From Bacillota bacterium (GTDB lineage: Bacteria > Bacillota > Clostridia > Lachnospirales > Lachnospiraceae): DNA of 64,000 nucleotides. How positions within the stretch are numbered: position 1 is the stretch's first letter; every line of letters starts with the position of its first letter. The notes under the pieces were generated by a model. That model did not search any database and was not told the DNA's origin. It saw nothing but the letters and a program-made list of their open reading frames with translations. The stretch spans positions 496,001-560,000 of the forward strand of contig JAEZLH010000017.1 in the NCBI GenBank assembly GCA_023435895.1, written 5' to 3'. Shown piece by piece: positions 44,165-53,387 of the stretch. The position numbers were made by a program, and so were the translations under genes.

Positions 44165-46279
44165 TCAATAGGAACTTAACGCATATTCCTCATGTTCCTG
44201 ATAGCTGTTATCATAGTAATTTCTTCTCGAAATCTGATCAATAAAAAACATCTGGCTCTCAATCCCAACCACATCATTACTTTCCAGTTTACTATAGCTT
44301 CCATCACATTTTAAAACTCTCGCCTTTACATTATCGGCAAGCATAATATTTAACTGTTGTAGGATTTGGGTCTTTACCTCATTATCATAAATAGGGCTGG
44401 CAATTTCCACCCTTCTGGAGGTGTTGCGGGTCATCATATCTGCAGATGCTATAAACATTTTGGTATGGTCTTTTTTTCCGAATAGATAAATTCTGGAATG
44501 CTCCAAAAATCTACCCACGATGCTGATTACTGTAATGTTATCGGTTTTACCCGGGATACCAGGAAGCAGGCAGCATATACCACGTATGATTAAGGTGATT
44601 TCTACTCCCGCATTGGAGGCTTCGGATAGTTTCTTGATAATTTCTTTATCAGTGAGAGAATTGGATTTAATAATGATACCGCATTCTTCTCCTCTTGAGG
44701 CTTTTTCTATTTCGTGGTCAATCAGGTTAATTAAATTATTCTTTAAGGAATAAGGGGCTACCAGAAGATGGTCGTATTCTCCGTTTAAGTTTGATAAGGA
44801 CATATTAGTAAAGAAACGCATGGCATCCTGACCAATTTCGTGATCAGCAGTAATTAAGGATAAATCCGTATACAGTTTAGCGGTCTTCTCATTATAGTTG
44901 CCGGTTCCAATCTGAGTAATATAGTTTATGTTACCACCATCACGGCGGGTGATTAGACAGATTTTAGAATGAACCTTAAAGCCTTCGAAACCATAGTTTA
45001 CATGGCATCCGGCTTCCTCCAGCCGCTCTGCCCACTCGATATTATTTTGTTCATCAAAACGTGCATTTAACTCAATGAGAACTATGACTTCTTTATTATT
45101 CTCAGCAGCGGTGCAAAGGTGCTCGATTAGCCTAGAGTTATTTGCTACACGGTATATGGTTATTTTGATGGAAATGACGTTGGGGTCAATCGCACTTTCT
45201 TTCAGAAGATGCAGGAAAGGGTCCATCTGATGATATGGATAGAATAACAGGATGTCTTTATTTTTGCATTGTTCGGTAATGCTTTCCTGTTTGCTGATTT
45301 GGGAAGGAAAAACCGGTTCAAAGGGAGAATAACTTAGCACGTTTTTCTGGATGGGTGAGAGATTTCCATTTAATAAAAAAACATAGCTCATTACCAAAGG
45401 AGTTCTGCTGGTAAAAATCTGGTTTCGTTCAAGATTAAGCTTATCCAGAAGAAATCCGGTCAATACTTTGTTTAACCGACCTTGAACTTCCAATCTTACG
45501 GGGGATAATCTAGCTCTTTTTTTGAGAACCTTTTTCATGCGTTCCCTAAAATTATCGTCTACTTCAAACACTTCATCTTCCGCACTGATGTCCGCATTGC
45601 GTGTTACGGATATAATTGCGGAGTTTTCTATTTTGTACATATTAAAGATATCCTTCAGATAGTAAAGAATAATCTTTTCAGTCAGTACATAACGCAGGGG
45701 TTCCCCAGGAAGTGGAACGTACTTTGGCAAAGACTTGGATAAAGGAATCAATCCAAACTTCGTATCATCACCGGAGAAAACGCAGATGATGTAGATTTCC
45801 TTATTCACCAAATGAGGAAATGGATGTCTTGAATTGATTACTTGGGGGGAGAGTATGGGAAGAATGTATTCCTTATAATACTTCTCAATGTATTTTTTTT
45901 CGGATTTTACCAGTTCTTTTATTTCAAGGTTGAATAAATTGGAGTTCCTTAGCTGATGTTCTAATTCAATATATATTTCATCGCGTTTTTTATAAAGCTG
46001 TGCAGTTCGGACATATATTTTCTCCAACTGCTGCCTTGCGCTCATACCGGTCTTATTATCATGATTATCCTTTTCAACAATGGATAAGTCCGTAAGACTG
46101 CCAACCCGTATCATAAAGAATTCATCCAGATTACTGGTGAATATGGATACAAATTTCAACCGTTCATATAGGGGCACCGTTTCATCTTGTGCCTCCTCCA
46201 GAATGCGTTCATTAAAGGTCAGCCAGGATAATTCACGGTTTTGCATGTATATATTGTTTTTCTCATTAGACAGATGCAT
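44165..46279 (-). CDS. ppk: Polyphosphate kinase 1
   Basis: The 704-residue protein is a full-length PPK1 with the N-terminal helical domain ('NRELSWLTFNERILEEAQDETVPLYERLKFVSIFTSNLDEFF') and two phospholipase-D-like halves. The autophosphorylated His is in 'FKVHSKICLITRRDGG', and the second active-site His is in 'RFLEHSRIYLFG'. It makes polyphosphate from ATP at the membrane. The exopolyphosphatase gene directly upstream forms the classic pair. The start follows AAGGAG. Confidence 0.95.
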   Translation of the reverse strand: MHLSNEKNNIYMQNRELSWLTFNERILEEAQDETVPLYERLKFVSIFTSNLDEFFMIRVGSLTDLSIVEKDNHDNKTGMSARQQLEKIYVRTAQLYKKRDEIYIELEHQLRNSNLFNLEIKELVKSEKKYIEKYYKEYILPILSPQVINSRHPFPHLVNKEIYIICVFSGDDTKFGLIPLSKSLPKYVPLPGEPLRYVLTEKIILYYLKDIFNMYKIENSAIISVTRNADISAEDEVFEVDDNFRERMKKVLKKRARLSPVRLEVQGRLNKVLTGFLLDKLNLERNQIFTSRTPLVMSYVFLLNGNLSPIQKNVLSYSPFEPVFPSQISKQESITEQCKNKDILLFYPYHQMDPFLHLLKESAIDPNVISIKITIYRVANNSRLIEHLCTAAENNKEVIVLIELNARFDEQNNIEWAERLEEAGCHVNYGFEGFKVHSKICLITRRDGGNINYITQIGTGNYNEKTAKLYTDLSLITADHEIGQDAMRFFTNMSLSNLNGEYDHLLVAPYSLKNNLINLIDHEIEKASRGEECGIIIKSNSLTDKEIIKKLSEASNAGVEITLIIRGICCLLPGIPGKTDNITVISIVGRFLEHSRIYLFGKKDHTKMFIASADMMTRNTSRRVEIASPIYDNEVKTQILQQLNIMLADNVKARVLKCDGSYSKLESNDVVGIESQMFFIDQISRRNYYDNSYQEHEEYALSSY

Positions 46280-46285
46280 AAAGCC

Positions 46286-47191
46286 TTATTCTCCTTTTAT
46301 AATTCTTTCGTATAAATAACCTTCTCGAATACCATATTCGCTCAGTATAATATTCTTAGCATTAAAATAATCCGCAATTGTATCAACGATTATCATCCCC
46401 GGAACGATGGTATGGATTCGGTCAGGAACATTATGAAGAATTGGTGTGATGGTCTTTCGGTGACTGTTTTTTACAGAAGCCAGGATTTCTTTGATATGGG
46501 AAGTCTCTACAATATGATTGGAACCGGGCAGTTGATAGAGGCTGTTATTTAATTTGGAGATACCCCTGATGGTTCCTCCGATACCGCAGATGGTTGAAAC
46601 AGTTTCCTGTGGAATATCGATTGAGGAGATATGTTCCAGTACGGTTTGTCGAATATTATGACGTTCTTCATTCTTTGGGATAATCTTCTTTACGAATTTT
46701 ACATACAGATTCAGTGAGCCGATTGGCATACTAGCAGCATATTGTATTGTTTTGTGATCAAACAGGACAATTTCAGTACTGCCTCCACCAATATCCACGA
46801 TAATACCGGATTCAAGATCCAGGCATTTGGTTGTTCCAATAAAATCAAGAGTAGCTTCTTCTTCTCCCGATAACAATTCAACTTCATAGGTGGTTCTACT
46901 TTTAATTACCTCAATTACTTCTTTGGTATTCTCGATATTTCGTAAGGAAGCGGTTGCAAAAATATGCAAGTTATCTTTTTCTACCTGAAGATTATTTACT
47001 AAGACAATAAATTGGTTTAAGATATCGCAGGCTTTCTCTATCCCCTGTGCGCTCAGCTTTTCCTTCTCAACATAGTTTGCTAATCCTGCCATTTCTTTTT
47101 TTCCTAATAAAGTCTTTACTTTATCCCCATCATGTTCATAAACACATAGACGGATTGTATTAGAGCCAAGGTCAATGATAGCACTTTTCAA
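46286..47191 (-). CDS. ppx: Ppx/GppA exopolyphosphatase
   Basis: A TTG start with GGAGG 8 bases upstream gives 301 residues ('KSAIIDLGSNTIRLCVYE'). It is an actin-like ATPase-fold phosphatase with 'FATASLRNI', 'EEEATLDFIGTT' and the glycine loop 'VDIGGGSTEIVLF' (about 124-137). It is shorter than two-domain Ppx, so it has the core domain only. The stop lies 6 bases before the ppk start, so both enzymes of polyphosphate turnover are made together. Confidence 0.93.
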   Translation of the reverse strand: MKSAIIDLGSNTIRLCVYEHDGDKVKTLLGKKEMAGLANYVEKEKLSAQGIEKACDILNQFIVLVNNLQVEKDNLHIFATASLRNIENTKEVIEVIKSRTTYEVELLSGEEEATLDFIGTTKCLDLESGIIVDIGGGSTEIVLFDHKTIQYAASMPIGSLNLYVKFVKKIIPKNEERHNIRQTVLEHISSIDIPQETVSTICGIGGTIRGISKLNNSLYQLPGSNHIVETSHIKEILASVKNSHRKTITPILHNVPDRIHTIVPGMIIVDTIADYFNAKNIILSEYGIREGYLYERIIKGE

Positions 47192-47474
47192 GATTTGTAC
47201 CTCCAATGTTAAATTAATGTAGAATCTATACTAATAAGTTCATTGTAATATAATTATCCTCACAGAATGTTATATCTATGTATGGAATAGGTAAAAATTA
47301 GGAGAAATCTGAAAATAATTAGTATGGTGAATTATTCTAGAGCTATTTGATAATATATAAGATTTACATGAGTAGATTAGACAAAATTAATAATAAAATG
47401 CAATAATTTGTAGAAAAATGTACAAATATAGACAACAATATACATCGGATATTGCTTATTATCTACACAATATG

Positions 47475-47503
47475 TGGAAAAACACTGTAATATATGGTAT
47501 AAT
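47475..47503 (+). promoter_or_regulatory. Probable promoter of the chemoreceptor gene
   Basis: TATAAT at 47498-47503 has a partial -35 (TGGAAA, 47475-47480) exactly 17 bases upstream. Between it and the ATG lies an imperfect hairpin (CAACAA..TTTATC/GATAAA..TTGTTG, about 47523-47570) in the untranslated leader. The rest of the gap 47192-47603 is AT-rich with nothing else identifiable. Confidence 0.5.
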
Positions 47504-47603
47504 GTGTAAAGAATGACCAATTCAACAACGTTTATCGACCACAGGTACTTAACTGATAAATTTGTTGTTCATTGCTGCTAATAAAACATAGGAGGTAACA
47601 ATA

Positions 47604-49709
47604 ATGGGGAATGCAAAAAGCCCAAGTATTGAAAGTATGAAAGAGAAAGAGAAGAAAGCAGCGGAAGGGAAAAAGTATTTTATTAGGAAAAGATTATTAA
47701 GTATGCAAATTGCTATATCCATTGTGTTGGTGGTTCTGGTACTAACGATAATTCAGAGTGGAATAGCACTAAATTCTATGAATCAGAGTACGGATTTTGC
47801 CTTAAAATCCTCCTTGGATGATATGGCACAGGAGACAGCATTACAGATTGAGACACAGATGAAGTACTCCGTAACAGAAGCACAATCATTGAGCAACTTA
47901 CTGTGTAGAGAAGAGATGACAGAGCAGGATAGAAAGGATACCCTATCTTTCTCACGTTCAAAATATGATTTTTCAAAAATCTCATTCATTGATGGGAATG
48001 GCAATGACATCACCGATGGAAAGAATTATGCTGATCTGGATACATATAAAAAGGCTAAAACAGGGGTATTAACCTTGTCGGATGCAATGAAGGAAGGTGA
48101 AGCGGAGGGTGGAAGATACACCTTTCAAATAGGAATTCCGGTAATAAAGAATGGCTTGCCTAGCGGTGCTTTGGAGGGCGTGTTATTAGCCACATCAGGG
48201 CAGGATACATTAGGGAATATGATAAGTGAGATCAAAATCGGAAATCATGGGCGTGCGTTTATTTTAGATAAGAACGCCGATATTATCACGATTTTTAACG
48301 ATAAGAAAGAGAATAATATTAATACACCCGAAACCTTTGGGAAGAATGATACGCCTAAGGATCTGAAAGAAATTTATGATAAAATGGTTACAATGAAGTC
48401 GGGGAAGGCAGAGATAGGGAGTTATGTGGATAAGGAGAGCGGGGAGAAGATATATATTGGATATGCCGCCATTGATAATACTCCCGGATGGAGCGTGGGA
48501 ATCTACGCAGTAAAAAGTGATTTCTTCGCAGAGAGTGCCAGAATGACGAGACAAAATCTGATACTAGCAGTAATCTTTGTTTTAGTAAGCTTAATTACAG
48601 GAGAGTTGATTTCTTTCCTTATAATTAAGCCGATTAAACGGATTACGTTAAAGATTAATAAATTTGCCCAGCTGGATCTGACTAACGAAGAGAAGGACAA
48701 TAAGCTTACCAGAAGGAAAGATGAAATTGGAAAAATGAATTCTGGAATTGAGGAAATGCGTTTTAATATTAATTGGTTCATGAAAGAAATTCACGATACC
48801 TCAAGAATGATCGATGAGAATGCCAAAAAGTTGGAGCAGATTGCTAGACAAACCTATGGCAGTTCTACTGACAATTCTGCAACAGCACAAGAACTGGCAG
48901 CAAGTATGGAGGAGGCTTCAGCAACTTCTGAAGAAATTAAAGAAGATATTTTTAATATATCAAAGAGTGTAAATGAAGTAACCGAAAAATCAGTAATCGG
49001 CAAAAAGCTGGCAGAGGAAATCAAGGGCAGAGCAGATATAGTCAAGCATTCTAATACTGAAAAAGCAAAAAAGGCGAATGTTCTATTTATAGATGTTAAG
49101 AAAAAATCGGAGGGAGCATTATCTCAGGCAAAAGCAATCAGTAAAATAGATGAGCTTACTGATAAAATTAAGAATGTTGCCAGACAAACCAATCTCCTTT
49201 CACTGAATGCCTCTATTGAGGCGGCAAGAGCAGGAGAACATGGAAGGGGATTTGCGATAGTTGCAAACGAAATCAGACAATTATCCAGTACAGTCAATGC
49301 AACAGCCATTGAAATAGAACATATTATTGAGGAGACGACCACCGCGGTAGAAGGTCTTGCAGTTTGCCTTGGTCAGTCCATTGATTTTATCGAGGGAACC
49401 TCCATTGAAGATTTGAAAGAAATTGTGGCTACCAGTGATCAATATGGTAATGATGCAGATTCTATCAGGGATATGCTTTTGACAATCAATGAATCTATGG
49501 AAGTACTTAATTCAATAACAAAGCAGATTACAGACTCAGCCGCTGGCATTAGCAGAAATATGGAGCAGTCCGCGCTGGGAGTTGGGGATATTGCAGAAAA
49601 AACCTCCGAAGTTGTTAATATGTCAAATGAAACGAATGTTATGGCGGAAAGTAGCATGAATTATGCTAAGTGTCTGAAAGAAATTGTGCAAAGCTTCAAA
49701 TTAGATTAA
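47604..49709 (+). CDS. Methyl-accepting chemotaxis protein
   Basis: The 701-residue protein has transmembrane helices near 33-55 and 316-340 with a large outside double-Cache-like sensor between ('ETALQIETQMKYSVTEAQSLSNLL' at the start, and 'IGNHGRAFILDKNADIIT'). A HAMP linker follows, then the signalling coiled coil with the hairpin tip 'RQTNLLSLNASIEAARAGEHGRGFAIVANEIRQLS' (about 525-560). It senses an outside ligand and drives CheA. No che genes are adjacent. The start follows AGGAGG. Confidence 0.93.
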   Translation: MGNAKSPSIESMKEKEKKAAEGKKYFIRKRLLSMQIAISIVLVVLVLTIIQSGIALNSMNQSTDFALKSSLDDMAQETALQIETQMKYSVTEAQSLSNLLCREEMTEQDRKDTLSFSRSKYDFSKISFIDGNGNDITDGKNYADLDTYKKAKTGVLTLSDAMKEGEAEGGRYTFQIGIPVIKNGLPSGALEGVLLATSGQDTLGNMISEIKIGNHGRAFILDKNADIITIFNDKKENNINTPETFGKNDTPKDLKEIYDKMVTMKSGKAEIGSYVDKESGEKIYIGYAAIDNTPGWSVGIYAVKSDFFAESARMTRQNLILAVIFVLVSLITGELISFLIIKPIKRITLKINKFAQLDLTNEEKDNKLTRRKDEIGKMNSGIEEMRFNINWFMKEIHDTSRMIDENAKKLEQIARQTYGSSTDNSATAQELAASMEEASATSEEIKEDIFNISKSVNEVTEKSVIGKKLAEEIKGRADIVKHSNTEKAKKANVLFIDVKKKSEGALSQAKAISKIDELTDKIKNVARQTNLLSLNASIEAARAGEHGRGFAIVANEIRQLSSTVNATAIEIEHIIEETTTAVEGLAVCLGQSIDFIEGTSIEDLKEIVATSDQYGNDADSIRDMLLTINESMEVLNSITKQITDSAAGISRNMEQSALGVGDIAEKTSEVVNMSNETNVMAESSMNYAKCLKEIVQSFKLD

Positions 49710-49740
49710 GAGCATAGCCTGAGTATTTAACAACCAGGTC

Positions 49741-50442
49741 TTAATACCTCAATAGGGTTAATTTATCAATGACCTTATTGGGGTGTTTCATATGAAACAG
49801 TCCAAAAAATAAGCAAGCTCCTGCTACATTTAAAATAATATCGTCAATATCACAGGTTCCGGTAAGCATAGCAAATTGGAGCAATTCTACACTGATTGTG
49901 ATTATTATCATACCGACAAAAAACCATAAAAACGATTTGAATTTCTTGAATAATAATGGCAAAAATAAAGCAAATGGAGTAAAGGCTACCAAGTTTCCAA
50001 TAATATTAGTTATGATAATACCTGTATTCAGCCTTCCGTTGAAAAAAGCGGAGACATATCCTGATATAGTGGAAAAGGGGATTAGATTCAAAGAAGTTCT
50101 TAGGTAAAAATTAAGACTTTTCGAATCCCAGGCAAATAATCTTATATGCCGTCCATAATAGGAATCAAATTGAGTAAGGGTTGTAATTAGCAGGATATAT
50201 AGTATAAAAAAGAGCAGAAAAGTTGCTTTCATCACTTTGGTCACCATTGTTTTAGAAACAGTTCTTGTAATCAGAATACTGCCACAGTAAATAGCAAAAC
50301 ATGCAGAGCACAACAGAACAAGTCGTTCGGAAGGAGAAATCTGAAGCAAGGGGTTTAAACAAAGTACAAGGTATATGGTAATAAGGCTAATGGCGATAAG
50401 ATAAAGTAAGGCTGCAGGAATTCTTAATAAGCGAGTATTCAT
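49741..50442 (-). CDS. VanZ family membrane protein
   Basis: The 233-residue protein has about six hydrophobic helices. The VanZ core is visible as 'LRTSLNLIPFSTISGY', 'NIIGNLVAFTPFALFLPLL' and the acidic end 'TGTCDIDDIILNVAGACLFFGLF'. VanZ proteins give low-level teicoplanin resistance in enterococci; most genomic copies have unknown roles. The start follows AAGGAG. Confidence 0.88.
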   Translation of the reverse strand: MNTRLLRIPAALLYLIAISLITIYLVLCLNPLLQISPSERLVLLCSACFAIYCGSILITRTVSKTMVTKVMKATFLLFFILYILLITTLTQFDSYYGRHIRLFAWDSKSLNFYLRTSLNLIPFSTISGYVSAFFNGRLNTGIIITNIIGNLVAFTPFALFLPLLFKKFKSFLWFFVGMIIITISVELLQFAMLTGTCDIDDIILNVAGACLFFGLFHMKHPNKVIDKLTLLRY

Positions 50443-50510
50443 AAATATCTCCTTGGTTATATGAGTTATATTAGATTCGTTAACTTATGAGCGATTATAA
50501 TTTCAGTTTA

Positions 50511-50960
50511 TTAAGAGTTATTATCTTTCCTTCTTACTAACCGCCAAATTATAAATATTATTAAAACCAAGGCCGCAGGAAAGATGATTAGGGGTTTAAT
50601 ATCATATTTGGCACTGAAGTTATCTTCTCGTTCGTATTCAAAATTTGCCTCAATATACGTACCGTCTTTTTCTTGTATAGCAATTGCATCTTTTATGTTG
50701 GTACCTTTGATCTCGTAATAGTTCGTACCTTTCGGATAGGCATTGGAGAAATTTCCTGATTGAGTACTTGTTTCATGGTCTGAATATTTTGTTACTTGAC
50801 CGAGTTTTGAACCGATCAATTCACTATCCACTTTTTGATCGGTTGTGATATAAACATTATTATTGTATATAACAAAGGGATAAGCCCAACTTGCATAAGC
50901 CGTATGAAAGGGTATTAAAAGAAAGAGAGCAGTTATTAAGATAACTTTTAAGATTTTCAT
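50511..50960 (-). CDS. Exported membrane-anchored hypothetical protein
   Basis: The start with AGGAGG upstream gives 149 residues. A signal peptide (about 1-22, cut near 'AYASWA') and a C-terminal transmembrane helix (about 122-141, 'IFPAALVLIIFIIWRLV') bracket an outside domain. The tail 'RRKDNNS' is positively charged. This is a type I membrane protein. No family is recognised. Confidence 0.78.
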   Translation of the reverse strand: MKILKVILITALFLLIPFHTAYASWAYPFVIYNNNVYITTDQKVDSELIGSKLGQVTKYSDHETSTQSGNFSNAYPKGTNYYEIKGTNIKDAIAIQEKDGTYIEANFEYEREDNFSAKYDIKPLIIFPAALVLIIFIIWRLVRRKDNNS

Positions 50961-51094
50961 TACATACCTCCTACTATGTATTAATGTAAGCACTTCACTT
51001 ATGTAAATGGTTATGGTTACAATTACTGCAACCATAACCATTTTATATCTTATGGGCTTACGGTTTACTTCAGGATGATTCTTATACTGTAAGG

Positions 51095-51787
51095 TTATAC
51101 TACCAACTCATACCAAGTCGCTTCTTTTTTATCTGACTGCTTATCGGAGTAGGCTTTGAATTCTCCAGCATTGACCGGTTTATTATCGATAAAATAGTTA
51201 ACAATAGGAGTTCCGCTATCGTCAAGTTTGTCAGTCGTCTCAGAGTATGCTAGTGGAACTTGGCTTAGCGTTTCACCCGAAAAAGATAATTTGTTGATAC
51301 TATTATCCAGGGCTCCACTCGATGCTACGAAGGTTCCATCCGCTTTCAATTCTTCCATAGCCCTAAATACAAAATAGTACCCATATACCTTCCCATTATT
51401 GTAATGCAAGACTTCATAAAAGCTTTCTGCATCGGAATCAATTCGAATGACTATTTCAGGACTTTTATCGTTATCCATATCCATAATTGCAAACTTACTT
51501 AAATAAGGGTTATAATTTTTCTCAATATCAAGTTTTTCAATTAAATCTTTTATATAAAAAGGCGGATAGGTTTTACCTTCGTCATAGCTACCTTTATAGG
51601 CAACCTGATTGATTTGAACTTTGTTATCCAACACATCTTTGAGTATTTCTAAAGGCGACTGAGTCGGTTTCGAAGAAATGGTTTGTGGTGGGCTGGTATT
51701 TATAGTTTTTGCACTTGAATAGGAACAACCTGAAACAAATGCTAAAAGAATTACACAACATAATAGTAATAAAAATTTTTTCTTCAT
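51095..51787 (-). CDS. Lipoprotein of unknown function
   Basis: The 230-residue protein starts with a lipoprotein signal ending 'VSGCSYSSAK' (Cys about 21) and a Thr/Ser/Pro-rich linker. The rest is a soluble outside domain with an acidic 'AIMDMDNDKSPEIVIRID' segment that resembles a calcium-binding or EF-hand-like Asp cluster. No function can be named. The start follows AAAGGA. Confidence 0.8.
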   Translation of the reverse strand: MKKKFLLLLCCVILLAFVSGCSYSSAKTINTSPPQTISSKPTQSPLEILKDVLDNKVQINQVAYKGSYDEGKTYPPFYIKDLIEKLDIEKNYNPYLSKFAIMDMDNDKSPEIVIRIDSDAESFYEVLHYNNGKVYGYYFVFRAMEELKADGTFVASSGALDNSINKLSFSGETLSQVPLAYSETTDKLDDSGTPIVNYFIDNKPVNAGEFKAYSDKQSDKKEATWYELVV

Positions 51788-51922
51788 TGTAACTTTTTCC
51801 TTTCATCATTTGAAATCGTTTATGGTATTTGGTAAAAAATGCATTTGTTATATTCTAACATAAATCGATTTATGTTACTACCATATAAATACAAAAACAG
51901 CAGTAAAAATTAAGGAAGGATA

Positions 51923-52038
51923 TTGTTCACTCCCCAGTCAAAGTTGAGATATGATTTCGACGATGAATGAAACTACTCCTTTTGAGAAATCATTTACCGA
52001 AATCATCATGCCAAGTTTTGGCGGAGAGTGAACGTAAC
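51923..52038. mobile_element. MITE-like element, copy A
   Basis: A 116-base element with imperfect inverted ends (TTGTTCACTCCCC and GGAGAGTGAACGTAAC) flanked by perfect 12-base direct repeats TAAGGAAGGATA at 51911-51922 and 52039-52050. It is the short form of copy B (38314-38520), inverted, about 80% alike over both halves. No ORF inside. It sits between the lipoprotein gene and the DUF218 gene. Confidence 0.8.
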
Positions 52039-52078
52039 TAAGGAAGGATACGTGATCCTATACAGTTCGAAATATTGC

Positions 52079-52687
52079 TTATGCAGGATACATCACAAAC
52101 ACAAACACGCGATATATTTGATATCCGATATAGAAAAATAACTCTCGAGCTAAAAATGGGACTTTGGTTTTCAAACTAATATATTTAGTGGTTGGAGTGG
52201 GCGAACTGTATGCCTTTATTCCTATATCCTTTGCCAGCATCATAGAACGTTTCATATGCAATGGATCACTAACGATAATTGCGTTACTCATATTATTATC
52301 CTTCATAATAATATTGGCGTTGTATAAATTCTCTTGCGTTATGGTCGATTTTTCTTCGATTAATATGTCTTCATTTGGTACACCTTTTGTTAGTGCATAT
52401 TGCTTTGCGGCGTATGCATCTGATACATTATTGCCTTTTGCTTTTCCACCGGTCATTATTATTTTTTGAACATAACCCTCAAAATATAAATCTATTGCAT
52501 GATTAATTCGTTCTTGATAAACAGGCGATACTTTGCCCTTATAGGTTGCCGCACCTAGAACGATTGCAACCTCTGATTTGCATTTTTCATCCTTTTTACT
52601 ATATTGGTTAATACTTATTGCAGTAATTATTATGTATAAAATAATAAAGGCAAAAACGATAATTGCTATTTTCTTGATTTTCTTCAT
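52079..52687 (-). CDS. DUF218/SanA-like membrane protein (YdcF family)
   Basis: The 202-residue form (start MKKIKKIAIIV, weak AGGG site) has a membrane anchor (about 5-25) and the ElyC/SanA/YdcF domain: 'EVAIVLGAATYKGKVSPVYQERINHAIDLYFEGYVQKIIMTGG' and 'KSTITQENLYNAN', then 'IVSDPLHMKRS'. An upstream ATG at 52738 with a GAGG site is also possible. SanA and ElyC act in envelope barrier and peptidoglycan or enterobacterial common antigen metabolism; the exact reaction here is not visible. Confidence 0.85.
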   Translation of the reverse strand: MKKIKKIAIIVFAFIILYIIITAISINQYSKKDEKCKSEVAIVLGAATYKGKVSPVYQERINHAIDLYFEGYVQKIIMTGGKAKGNNVSDAYAAKQYALTKGVPNEDILIEEKSTITQENLYNANIIMKDNNMSNAIIVSDPLHMKRSMMLAKDIGIKAYSSPTPTTKYISLKTKVPFLARELFFYIGYQIYRVFVFVMYPA

Positions 52688-52739
52688 AGTTGACCCTATT
52701 CGCTTTCGTTTCTTAAATAATATATCTAATTCTACCATA

Positions 52740-53387
52740 CACAGCCTCAGACGTCGATGACAAAACCAGATAATGGTATTTTATATCAGTGCAGAACCTA
52801 TTTCTATGACTTGGACAAAAAATGTACCAAAAAATCGTCACTTTGCATAAAAAAATATATGGAAAATAATTACAAATGTGATATGATTCAATTGTATTAA
52901 CACATATGGTATTAATAAGTGGAATTTTACATAGAAGGATGAAAAGGATGAGCATATAAGCTTGAGTTAGCTAAAGGTGAACCATATAAGATGATTTACA
53001 ACACAGTACTTTCAATTATTTTCGGAATTTGCAAAGATTACTGAAATATGTAGAGAAAGGAGCGCATAGGGGGTTACAGCAGTAAGAAAGCATTTCTGGG
53101 GGTAGTTGTAAGAATAATATCAATTAATAAGGAGGGCATGAATTAACGAGTAACAATTAGATAAAAATGGACAAGCTGATGAATCAGGTACGTTAAAATA
53201 AGCATGTCCCATAATAATGTTACTATCGAAAGATGATTAAGCTAAAGCAGAAGATAACACAGGGTGTGAAGTTTAACAATAATGTTTTTATTAAAAATCC
53301 AGAGAGTATCACGAAATCTCAAAGGGTAGTTAGAAAAATATCGGATTACTCAATGAAAACATTAATTTTAAGAAATGAGGTAAGGGT
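52740..53387 (+). other. Long non-coding leader upstream of the cellulase gene
   Basis: About 650 bases without a supportable gene. It contains AT-rich tracts and several weak -10-like boxes, and an AAGGAGGGCATGAATTAA that starts and stops after two codons. It presumably holds the cellulase promoter and control sites. I could not identify an operator or riboswitch. Confidence 0.5.

Noticed and set aside
47523..47570. c-di-GMP riboswitch before the chemoreceptor
   Set aside because: Only a simple imperfect hairpin is present; none of the conserved c-di-GMP-I or -II bases were seen.
53137..53160. AAGGAGGGCATG before the cellulase gene
   Set aside because: The frame ends after two codons (ATG AAT TAA); could be a chance ribosome site.
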